NCBI GenBank assembly: GCA_938029995.1 | Contig: CALHGI010000006.1 | Location: forward strand, 1 to 5,526 | Direction of reading: 5' to 3' | DNA: 5,526 nucleotides | DNA from: an uncultured cyanobacterium | Lineage (GTDB): Bacteria > Cyanobacteriota > Cyanobacteriia > Phormidesmidales > Phormidesmidaceae | In this document: piece by piece, positions 1 through 5,210 of the stretch | How positions within the stretch are numbered: position 1 is the first letter of the stretch | How the letters are laid out: each line of letters opens with the position of its first letter | The notes under the pieces: generated by a model | Told to the model about the DNA's origin: nothing | The model's input: the letters and a program-made list of their open reading frames with translations, nothing else | Databases searched by the model: none | Position numbers and translations under genes: made by a program

Positions 1-42
1 TGAGTGACGATTCTCTCTGAAGTAATAAACCAACCCTGGCCT

Positions 43-81
43 CTGTTCAGAACAGGTGTTTTGCTGTAGTAAAACCTACAG
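43..81. repeat. Two small palindromes downstream of the response regulator gene
   Basis: Two perfect inverted repeats lie close together. CTGTTC-A-GAACAG covers 43-55, and CTGTAG-TAAAAC-CTACAG covers 64-81. The octamer ACAGGTGT also recurs at 52-59 and 78-85. Read on the minus strand they follow the stop codon of the response regulator by 50 to 90 bases, so they could form weak 3'-end hairpins. Neither is followed by a T-run, so I do not call a rho-independent terminator. The rest of 1-131 shows no gene. Confidence 0.45.
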
Positions 82-131
82 GTGTCGACTGGGAGGTGGT
101 TTCGATGTAGGTGAGACATGCTTCAACAACC

Positions 132-1322
132 CTATATCTCTACTGATGCTTGTTTGGAAAGCTGTCTTTCGATTACAGACAGAACCTGGTGTGGATTGAT
201 GGGCTTACTTAGAAAGGCAGAGGCTCCCACCATCCTGGCCCTTACCCGGTCAATCATGCCGTCATTCCCAGTCAAAATTACAATGGGTGTTTCTTTGAAC
301 GAAGATATTCGACGTAACTGACTACAGAGTTCATAGCCATTGGTGCCGGGCATCACAAGATCTAGGAAAATTAGGGCAGGCTTTTTCGACAATAATACGG
401 CGATGGCCCTGAGGGGATCTTGAATGCAATGGACTTGATAATCCGCTGTTCCTAATACTTTTTCTAGGGCACGACAGATGGCTGGACTGTCATCTATACA
501 AGCAATTAGGGGGCCTTTGGGTGACTGATCTATGGGTTTCGGGGGTGGTATTGGTGACCCTAAATCGTCAATTTCAATCAACTCCACCGTACCTTGTTGT
601 ATATGGGGTAACAGGGAAGCTGAAAGCGATACAATGTCACGGTTTACTTTAATGCTGAGATCCCTCAGGGTAAGTTGACCCGTGAGCATCATGGTCAAGG
701 TGCGATATAAAGTGTCGGGTACCTGTTTTTTGAGCTCTAGGGGATGGCGAATAATCGGTGCCAAATCAGGTGACCGATCGCCTAGTTTGGCATCCAGCCA
801 AGATTGCCAAAGTGATCTAGCCTTGTAGATCATGGTGTCAGCATTCACCAGTAAAAGTTGGTTTGATAAACCATTTTCAGGTTTGACTTGATACTCAACT
901 TCGCGCGCCTGACTAATATCGAAGAAGACCTCTACAAAAATGCTTTGAATGATTTTACTAATCTGTTCACGCGATATCTTTTGTTGGTTGTACCAAAAGC
1001 CTAGGAGCTGATATTCCCAACAGGATATGTTTTGATTACCTTCTAGATTAGATAGTTTGCTTAACTCAGTTTTGAGGGTTGATAGTTCTACGTAGAGGTC
1101 GGGACAAAAGCACTTGACATAGCGATACCAACGACGCATCGGCTGCTTACCGCCCATGACATAGAGCAAGCGCCCCATGTAAAACTCAAACGTCCACTCA
1201 TTGCTATGGGCAGCAAGGTGTAGTTGTCCATTGAACTGACTCTGTTTGAGCAGCCCAAAGAGACGACTTTGTTTTGCTGCTGTAAATTCGTTAATAGTAA
1301 TGACAGACTGTTTAGTGGTCAT
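132..1322 (-). CDS. PatA-like response regulator (PATAN domain plus C-terminal receiver)
   Basis: This is a two-component response regulator of the cyanobacterial PatA/PixG/PilG type, with the receiver at the C-terminus rather than the N-terminus. From the ATG at 1322 it has 396 residues. The PATAN region starts near residue 10 (INEFTAAKQSRLFGLL) and includes WTFEFYMGRLLYVMGG near 43 and RRWYRY near 63. A helical middle region and a proline-rich linker (about 256-271, IPPPKP) lead to a receiver domain at about 272-390. The receiver keeps the acidic pair D277/D278, phospho-acceptor D321 (FLDLVMP), T351 and K373 (SKP), so it should be phosphorylatable. No DNA-binding domain is present, so output is probably through protein contacts. 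The frame is open to a GTG at 1397 and has another ATG at 1334. No clear Shine-Dalgarno precedes any of them. I chose 1322 because family similarity begins just after it and the GTG lies inside a hairpin. The gene follows amt on the same strand. Its kinase and exact role cannot be read here. Confidence 0.9.
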   Translation of the reverse strand: MTTKQSVITINEFTAAKQSRLFGLLKQSQFNGQLHLAAHSNEWTFEFYMGRLLYVMGGKQPMRRWYRYVKCFCPDLYVELSTLKTELSKLSNLEGNQNISCWEYQLLGFWYNQQKISREQISKIIQSIFVEVFFDISQAREVEYQVKPENGLSNQLLLVNADTMIYKARSLWQSWLDAKLGDRSPDLAPIIRHPLELKKQVPDTLYRTLTMMLTGQLTLRDLSIKVNRDIVSLSASLLPHIQQGTVELIEIDDLGSPIPPPKPIDQSPKGPLIACIDDSPAICRALEKVLGTADYQVHCIQDPLRAIAVLLSKKPALIFLDLVMPGTNGYELCSQLRRISSFKETPIVILTGNDGMIDRVRARMVGASAFLSKPINPHQVLSVIERQLSKQASVEI

Positions 1323-1378
1323 TGATAGTGTCATCGTGTTGACAGGGTAAACAGACTTAACAAGGCTGGAAATGTATT

Positions 1379-1420
1379 GGTCGATCCCCCCGACCACTGA
1401 AATTGTTTAAAGTTCAGTGG
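1379..1420 (-). repeat. Overlapping hairpins between amt and the response regulator gene
   Basis: CCACTGAA (1394-1401) and TTCAGTGG (1413-1420) form a perfect 8-bp inverted repeat with an 11-base loop. GGTCG (1379-1383) and CGACC (1391-1395) form a second, 5-bp GC-rich stem. The two structures share bases 1394-1395. On the minus strand they begin 20 bases after the amt stop and lie upstream of the likely regulator start. No T-run follows, so this may be an RNA-processing or attenuating structure rather than a strong terminator. Confidence 0.4.
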
Positions 1421-1440
1421 CTATTGGTATTGTTCCCTGA

Positions 1441-2943
1441 TCATGAGTGTTTAGATGTGGGGGGAGCTGATGGAATGTAGTCTTTTTCCATGGAGGGGAA
1501 AAGACTATTGGGCAATAAAGTCCGTTGAGAAAATTCTGGATAGGCTTCGGTGCCATGTTCACTTAGATCTAATCCGGTGGATTCAGCCCGGAGAGAGACT
1601 CGTAAACCAAAGGTAACTTGCAACGCGGACCAAACTAAGAGGGTGCTGATGCTTACAAATGCGGCTACGATGGCGATGCCTATGAGTTGGGTGACGGTGG
1701 GTTGGATATTGCCGCCCGTCAATGTCCCAAGAGCCGGACCTGATAGCTCGGTGTGCCAGGGATTGATACCTGGCCCAACACTGAATAAACCCACTGCTAA
1801 TGTTCCCCAAATACCGCCTACTAAGTGGACAGGAAGGGCTCCGACCGGATCGTCAATGTGCCATTTGTTAAATAAATTAGCTGCGAAAACAGCGACCATA
1901 CCTCCAACAAAGCCAATGATGATGGCGCTGATGGGGGCGACATAGGCACAGCCTGCCGTAATTGAAACCAGCCCTGCTAATGCACCGTTAATGATCATGC
2001 CGAGGTCTGGCTTACTGGTGGCTAGCCAGGACACAATGGCGGCGGCTACTGCGCCTGTGGCAGCGGATAGATTTGTGGTGACAATAATGCGACTAGCTGC
2101 TGCCGGGTCTGCGGCCATGCTGGAACCGGCATTGAACCCAAACCAACCGAACCATAGAATTAAACCGCCGAGGGTGGCGATCGCCAGGTTATGTCCCGGT
2201 ATTCCCCGCTGATTACCTTGGTCATAGCGACCCGTGCGGGGGCCTAATAGCCACGCCCCCGTAAGAGCGGCCCAGCCCCCCACACTATGGACCACCGTTG
2301 AGCCGGCAAAATCTGAGAAGCCCATGGTTTGGAGGAAGCCGCCGCCCCAAACCCAGTGACCCACCATGGGGTAAATGATTAAGGATAGGACTGCACTAAA
2401 GGCAAAAAAGGCAAAGAACGAAATGCGTTCGGCTACGGCACCGGATACAATTGTTGCGGCAGCCCCTGCAAATACCAGTTGGAAGAAGAATTTGGCATCC
2501 AATGGGATGCCGGCCCAGGCCAAGGAGCTAAACACACCACTGTATTTCTCCCCTGTGAGTGGGCTTAAGTCTAGGCCCCGTAAGAAGAACCCGGAGTGGC
2601 CGATTACAGGGTTGCCATCACCAAACATGATGCCAAAACCAATTGCCCAGAAACAAAGGGACACTACACCAAAGACAATCAGGTTTTTAGTCAGTACGTT
2701 GACTGCATTTTTACTCTGACAGAAACCGGTCTCTAACATGGCAAACCCGGCATTCATTAAGAACACCAGCACCGCGCAAAAGAGTACCCAAATCGTATCC
2801 ACGGTCACTTGGAGGGAGGCAGGCAAAGATGCAGGGGGACTATCGGCAGCTAGTACAGCTCCGTTCCAAACCAACCAAATTGCAACGGTCAAATACAGAA
2901 TAGGTTGCCATCCTATTCGGCGTTGGTGAAGTTGTCTCATCAT
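1441..2943 (-). CDS. amt: Ammonium transporter, Amt family, with signal peptide
   Basis: This is an inner-membrane ammonium channel/transporter of the Amt/MEP/Rh family, 500 residues long. An N-terminal signal peptide (hydrophobic core about 13-31, likely cleavage after VLA at 30-32) precedes the usual 11 membrane helices. Family landmarks are present: AMLETGFCQSKN at 68-79, the phenylalanine gate residues F158 and F270 (in WFGFN, with W267), the signature DFAGSTVVH with D211 and H219, and DDPVGALPVH with H373. H219 and H373 correspond to the paired pore histidines of E. coli AmtB (H168/H318), and D211 to AmtB D160. The C-terminal tail keeps the conserved GLDLSEHGTEAYPEF stretch that in AmtB couples subunits and meets the PII protein GlnK. 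The start has two consecutive ATG codons (2943 and 2940) with no strong Shine-Dalgarno. A canonical NtcA box (GTA-N8-TAC) was not found upstream. Which amt paralogue this is cannot be decided here. Confidence 0.97.
   Translation of the reverse strand: MMRQLHQRRIGWQPILYLTVAIWLVWNGAVLAADSPPASLPASLQVTVDTIWVLFCAVLVFLMNAGFAMLETGFCQSKNAVNVLTKNLIVFGVVSLCFWAIGFGIMFGDGNPVIGHSGFFLRGLDLSPLTGEKYSGVFSSLAWAGIPLDAKFFFQLVFAGAAATIVSGAVAERISFFAFFAFSAVLSLIIYPMVGHWVWGGGFLQTMGFSDFAGSTVVHSVGGWAALTGAWLLGPRTGRYDQGNQRGIPGHNLAIATLGGLILWFGWFGFNAGSSMAADPAAASRIIVTTNLSAATGAVAAAIVSWLATSKPDLGMIINGALAGLVSITAGCAYVAPISAIIIGFVGGMVAVFAANLFNKWHIDDPVGALPVHLVGGIWGTLAVGLFSVGPGINPWHTELSGPALGTLTGGNIQPTVTQLIGIAIVAAFVSISTLLVWSALQVTFGLRVSLRAESTGLDLSEHGTEAYPEFSQRTLLPNSLFPSMEKDYIPSAPPTSKHS
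2177..2184. repeat. HIP1 octamer (inside amt)
   Basis: GCGATCGC, here within the longer palindrome GGCGATCGCC (2176-2185). HIP1 is the highly over-represented palindrome of many cyanobacterial genomes, so it supports the taxonomic reading. It lies within the amt coding sequence. Confidence 0.85.
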
Positions 2944-3108
2944 GAAAAGTTGCTCTAGGACCGCACGCTGGATAGGTACCGAGAGAAAATGTCGTAACGA
3001 TGAACATTACTGTCTATCGATGGCTACGTGCGAATGTTTAATACACCTATGTTTCCCAGAGAGGTTTGTTTCTCCCATGTGATTGATTGTGCTGAATATG
3101 GTTGGGTG

Positions 3109-3128
3109 CCCATAGGATACGTTATGGG
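3109..3128. repeat. Short inverted repeat upstream of amt
   Basis: CCCATA (3109-3114) and TATGGG (3123-3128) form a perfect 6-bp inverted repeat with an 8-base spacer, about 170-185 bases upstream of the amt start. It could be an operator-like site, but its short arms make chance occurrence possible. Confidence 0.3.
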
Positions 3129-3158
3129 TGATCGCTGAAAAATTTAGGTGGCGAGAGC

Positions 3159-3208
3159 GATTTGTATATCAAACGGATCAATGCATTCCACCGTTTGATA
3201 TACAAATC
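3159..3208. repeat. Perfect 18-bp inverted repeat
   Basis: The arms at 3159-3176 (starting GATTTGTATATC) and 3191-3208 (ending GATATACAAATC) are perfectly complementary over 18 bp, with a 14-base spacer that contains the palindrome ATGCAT. The pairing stops abruptly at both ends. No T-run follows on either strand, so this is not a standard terminator. It could form an RNA hairpin if transcribed, a cruciform in DNA, or a two-arm protein-binding site. No transposase or target-site duplication is visible. It sits about 215-265 bases upstream of amt and about 125 bases past the EVE stop. Confidence 0.75.
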
Positions 3209-3221
3209 AAAATTAGTTAGT

Positions 3222-3244
3222 GCAGGTGGTCCTGGACCACCTGC
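3222..3244 (-). terminator. GC-rich 23-base palindrome, possible terminator of the tsaE-EVE operon
   Basis: GCAGGTGGTCC (3222-3232) and GGACCACCTGC (3234-3244) are exact reverse complements around a single central T. In RNA this gives a stem of about 8-9 bp with a 5-7 base loop. On the minus strand it lies about 90 bases after the EVE stop codon. It is followed by ACTAACTAATTTT, so the T-run is short and displaced about 9 bases from the stem. The terminator role is plausible, not certain. The palindrome itself is exact. Confidence 0.5.
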
Positions 3245-3263
3245 GTAACAACACGATGACGGT

Positions 3264-3373
3264 ATTTACGTAAGAGATTTTACGATTTTGCCAGGGCTAA
3301 AATTCGTTGTGCCACCGCATTTACGTAAGAGATTTTATGATTTTGCCAAGGCTAAAATTCGTTGCGCCACCGC
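3264..3373. repeat. 55-bp tandem duplication covering the 3' end of the EVE gene
   Basis: Two adjacent 55-base copies, 3264-3318 and 3319-3373, match at 52 positions. The copy at 3319-3373 contains the last 12 codons of the EVE gene, its TAA stop and 16 bases beyond. The other copy lies wholly downstream of the stop and still reads as the same 12 residues plus stop. The differences are at 3283/3338, 3294/3349 and 3310/3365. All are transitions, and all would be silent (Ser, Leu and Ala codons). The unit length is not a multiple of three, but the retained stop codon means the gene product is unaffected. Each copy includes the palindrome TTACGTAA. Confidence 0.93.
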
Positions 3374-3790
3374 TTCTGTTATGGGCATGACCGATAGACG
3401 ATTTCCCCGTTTCACAACCTGTAGTTCGTCGGGGTCAAATTTCTCTTTGAGCTCATTGAGACTGATGTAGTGCTTAAACGTCTCAACATAGCTAACTGTT
3501 ACGGTATGCCACCGGGGAGCTTCTGGGGTGGACTTAGGATCGTAGTATTTGTTGGTTTGATCAAACTGGGTGGGGTCGACCACCATTTCTTCTCCGATTT
3601 TCATTAGACCCGCAATGCCGGGGGGCTTGGTATTGGAATGGTAAAAGAAGGCTAGGTCGCCCACGGTCATAGACTTTAAAAAGTTGCGAGCCTGGTAGTT
3701 GCGCACGCCGTCCCAAATTTCGTTGCGATCGCGCTCCAAGTCATCAATGCTATACACATCGGGCTCAGACTTCATTAACCAGTATTTCAT
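3335..3790 (-). CDS. EVE domain protein (PUA-like fold, THYN1-related)
   Basis: This 151-residue protein consists of little more than one EVE domain (formerly DUF55), the usual length for bacterial members. Family marks are the opening YWLMKSEP (3-10), WDGVRNYQARNFL (26-38), FYHSN followed by PPGIAGL (49-62), a YYDPKS segment (82-87) and RGNRLSVMPI (128-137). EVE domains share the PUA-like fold, and those studied are thought to read modified bases in DNA or RNA; eukaryotic THYN1 is a relative. The target of this protein is unknown. The ATG at 3790 lies inside the 3' end of tsaE (26-bp overlap, different frame). An AAGAGGAA stretch at 3801-3808 lies about 12 bases upstream, and a GGAA lies closer, so translational coupling to tsaE is likely. 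The last 12 codons and stop are duplicated in tandem just downstream without altering the product. Confidence 0.92.
   Translation of the reverse strand: MKYWLMKSEPDVYSIDDLERDRNEIWDGVRNYQARNFLKSMTVGDLAFFYHSNTKPPGIAGLMKIGEEMVVDPTQFDQTNKYYDPKSTPEAPRWHTVTVSYVETFKHYISLNELKEKFDPDELQVVKRGNRLSVMPITEAVAQRILALAKS
3725..3732. repeat. HIP1 octamer (inside the EVE gene)
   Basis: GCGATCGC, the second exact HIP1 copy in the window. It lies in the coding sequence of the EVE gene. Confidence 0.85.
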
Positions 3791-4271
3791 CGCGTTTCCA
3801 TTCCTCTTGTAGCTTGCTCCAGACCTTGTTCTGCCAACCTAAAGGCCAGCTGAGTTGAACCTGGCGACCAACCCCTGCGTAAGCCAAATTAAGACGAATC
3901 GGCTGTTCCGGCAAGTACGTGAGCCGTTCAGCCCACTCAATCACCAAGATCCCAGGTTCGACTTCTTCTCCATCCCAGTAAGTTTCCAAATAAAGGCCAT
4001 CCGCCGCTGCCCCTTCCAAACGATATAAATCCACATGATAGAGAGGTACTCGGCCGGTCAGATATTCATTAATCAGGGTAAAGGTGGGACTATTGATGGT
4101 TTGTTCAATCCCTAACCCGGTGCCCAGACCTTGGGTAAAGGTGGTTTTACCACTGCCCAAAGGTCCCGAGAGCAATAGTACGGTCCCTGGCGGTAACTGC
4201 TGGCCCATCAGCCACCCGAAGCGATGGGTGGCCTTGGGATCTGATAACTGTATTGAGGTAGCCATCGACAT
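3765..4271 (-). CDS. tsaE: tRNA t6A37 biosynthesis ATPase TsaE
   Basis: TsaE (YjeE family) is the small cytoplasmic ATPase that works with TsaB and TsaD to put N6-threonylcarbamoyl on adenosine 37 of ANN-decoding tRNAs. At 168 residues it is of normal length. It shows the Walker A loop GPLGSGKTT at 36-44, the family motif SPTFTLINEY at 61-70, YHVDLYRL at 78-85, and VIEWAERL at 110-117 (the Walker B-like strand region). The ATG at 4271 is well supported by an AAGG Shine-Dalgarno at 4278-4281 with a 6-base gap; an in-frame ATG at 4265 is the alternative. The gene overlaps the start of the EVE gene by 26 bp and is divergent from parA. TsaB and TsaD are not in the window. Confidence 0.96.
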   Translation of the reverse strand: MSMATSIQLSDPKATHRFGWLMGQQLPPGTVLLLSGPLGSGKTTFTQGLGTGLGIEQTINSPTFTLINEYLTGRVPLYHVDLYRLEGAAADGLYLETYWDGEEVEPGILVIEWAERLTYLPEQPIRLNLAYAGVGRQVQLSWPLGWQNKVWSKLQEEWKRDEILVNEV

Positions 4272-4277
4272 GATTGA

Positions 4278-4281
4278 CCTT
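4278..4281 (-). promoter_or_regulatory. Ribosome binding site of tsaE
   Basis: AAGG on the minus strand, within TTTAAGGT, six bases before the ATG at 4271. It is the clearest Shine-Dalgarno in the window and favours that ATG over the one at 4265. Confidence 0.65.
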
Positions 4282-4300
4282 AAAGCGCTCTTAACGCAAA

Positions 4301-4355
4301 ACTATAGCTTTCACAGGGTTCACTGATGTTAGGGGCCATGGGGTGAAGCTATAAA
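4301..4355. promoter_or_regulatory. Divergent promoter region of tsaE and parA
   Basis: On the minus strand, AAGCTATAGT ends in a -10-like TATAGT (4301-4306), 29 bases before the tsaE ATG. On the plus strand, AAGCTATAAA ends in a -10-like TATAAA (4350-4355), pointing towards parA. The shared AAGCTATA makes an 8-bp inverted repeat (4303-4310 and 4346-4353). With normal spacing the -35 zones of both would fall on the same bases, around 4324-4332, and neither matches TTGACA well. The plus-strand promoter would give parA an untranslated leader of about 100 bases. The assignment is by inspection only. Confidence 0.45.
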
Positions 4356-4460
4356 AACGAACCGAATAGGTTAGGGAAACCCACCTTGGATAGGCAACCC
4401 TCCAACTGTATCGTTAATCTAATAGCGAGTTCACACCGAGTTCAAGCCAGGCCCCAAGTC

Positions 4461-5069
4461 ATGATAATCACGGTAGCCAGCTTCAAAGGTGGTGTTGGCA
4501 AAACCACCACTGCCATTCACCTAGCCGCATTTTTCCAAGGTAAGGGAAAGACGTTGCTGATTGACGCCGATCCTAACCGTTCTGCCCTAGGCTGGGCTGG
4601 CCGTGGGGACCTGCCCTTTGAAGTGGTCGACCAGTGGCAGGCGGAAACCCAAAGTGACGTTTATGAGCACATCATCATTGACACCCAGGCCCGACCAACC
4701 ACCGAAGATTTAGCCGCCTTAGCCAATTCCTGCGATTTGCTGGTGCTACCCACCATGCCAGATATTCTGTCACTGGATGCCCTGGTGTTAACCATTGAAT
4801 ATCTCAAATCGATTCAGACCAGTCAGTATCGCATCTTGATTACATCGATTCCGCCCAAACCCAGCCGGGCCGGAGATGAAGTGAAAAAACTCCTCAAAGA
4901 AGCTGACATTCCCACCTTTAACCTTGGCATTGGTCGGTTAGCGGCCTTTCAAAAAGCCGCCATGCAGGGCATCCCGGTGTATGCCGTTAAGGACCAAAGG
5001 GCTGAACGAGGATGGCAGGATTATGAAGCGGTGGGGAATGAGATTCTGAACTTAAAAAAAGTGAGCTAA
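4461..5069 (+). CDS. Orphan ParA/MinD-family ATPase
   Basis: This small (202 residues) deviant-Walker ATPase belongs to the ParA superfamily, whose members form ATP-dependent dimers, often on the nucleoid or membrane, and position plasmids, chromosomes or protein cargo. The deviant Walker A is KGGVGKTTT at 9-17, with signature lysine K9 and P-loop K14. DADPNRSA (35-42) is the Walker A' region, and IIIDTQARP (71-79) with D74 is Walker B. No N-terminal DNA-binding helix-turn-helix is present, as in the short ParA class. The frame extends upstream to a TTG at 4386, but the ParA fold begins at the ATG at 4461, so I start there. The ribosome binding site is weak. No ParB, McdB or other partner follows, and a terminator closes the unit after about 35 bases. 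The signature lysine argues against the carboxysome-positioning McdA type that has serine there. Its cargo is unknown. Confidence 0.9.
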   Translation: MIITVASFKGGVGKTTTAIHLAAFFQGKGKTLLIDADPNRSALGWAGRGDLPFEVVDQWQAETQSDVYEHIIIDTQARPTTEDLAALANSCDLLVLPTMPDILSLDALVLTIEYLKSIQTSQYRILITSIPPKPSRAGDEVKKLLKEADIPTFNLGIGRLAAFQKAAMQGIPVYAVKDQRAERGWQDYEAVGNEILNLKKVS

Positions 5070-5090
5070 GGGCCAGGGCGCACGTGGCCC
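5070..5090 (+). repeat. Small hairpin immediately after parA
   Basis: GGGCCA (5070-5075) and TGGCCC (5085-5090) can form a 6-bp stem with a 9-base loop, starting one base after the parA stop. Its left part, GGCCAGGGC (5071-5079), is identical to the right arm of the terminator at 5120-5128. It could therefore pair instead with the terminator's left arm. Confidence 0.4.
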
Positions 5091-5102
5091 CTAACCATAA
5101 TC

Positions 5103-5133
5103 AAAAGCCCTGGCCATTTGGCCAGGGCTTTTT
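5103..5133. terminator. Strong rho-independent terminator, bidirectional
   Basis: AAAAGCCCTGGCC (5103-5115) and GGCCAGGGCTTTT (5120-5132) form a perfect 13-bp stem around ATTT, followed by a T-run ending at 5133. It lies 33 bases past the parA stop. The A-run on the left gives a T-run on the other strand, so it can also end transcription of the convergent Bax inhibitor-1 family gene. Confidence 0.93.
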
Positions 5134-5181
5134 CACGTTCTACCTTTTCTGGATACTGGTTCGATTCGAATACTGCTTAGT

Positions 5182-5210
5182 CCTAACGTCGGGATGGCCT
5201 AACGTCGGGA
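5182..5210. repeat. 13-bp tandem direct repeat over the stop codon of the Bax inhibitor-1 family gene
   Basis: CCTAACGTCGGGA occurs at 5182-5194 and 5198-5210, a 16-base period. The right copy contains the TAG stop and last codons of the minus-strand gene; the left copy is just downstream of the stop. Confidence 0.85.

Larger units (their letters stand above)
2944..3334. other. Non-coding, palindrome-rich region between amt and the EVE gene
   Basis: About 390 bases with no convincing coding sequence on either strand. It must carry the amt promoter (minus strand) and the 3' end of the tsaE-EVE operon. A possible amt -10 element, TAATGT on the minus strand, lies at 3004-3009, but no good -35 accompanies it. 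The region also holds a 6-bp inverted repeat (3109-3128), a perfect 18-bp inverted repeat (3159-3208), a perfect 11-bp palindrome (3222-3244), and one copy of a 55-bp tandem duplication (3264-3318). No tRNA, small RNA or riboswitch was recognised. Confidence 0.6.

Noticed and set aside
43..55. LexA-type operator in CTGTTCAGAACAG
   Set aside because: The CTGT and ACAG halves are separated by 5 bases rather than 8 as in the E. coli box, and the site is at a gene's 3' side.
118..321. Plus-strand 67-codon open frame
   Set aside because: It is antisense to the receiver domain of the response regulator and has no recognisable features.
1550..2929. Several plus-strand open frames opposite amt
   Set aside because: They lie wholly within the amt gene on the other strand, have low-complexity composition and match no family I recognise; amt itself is unambiguous.
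2994..3010. GTA...TAC upstream of amt, resembling an NtcA nitrogen-control site
   Set aside because: The spacing is 11 bases rather than the 8 of the NtcA box, and no other GTA-N8-TAC was found between 2944 and 3260.
3159..3244. Insertion-sequence or MITE ends
   Set aside because: No transposase, no target-site duplication and no matching outer terminal repeats were seen; a genome search would be needed to reopen this.
3264..3373. CRISPR-like repeat pair
   Set aside because: There are only two copies, directly abutting with no spacer, and one is part of a coding sequence.
4386..4460. N-terminal extension of ParA from a TTG codon
   Set aside because: The added 25 residues do not resemble ParA N-termini, and the fold starts at the ATG at 4461.
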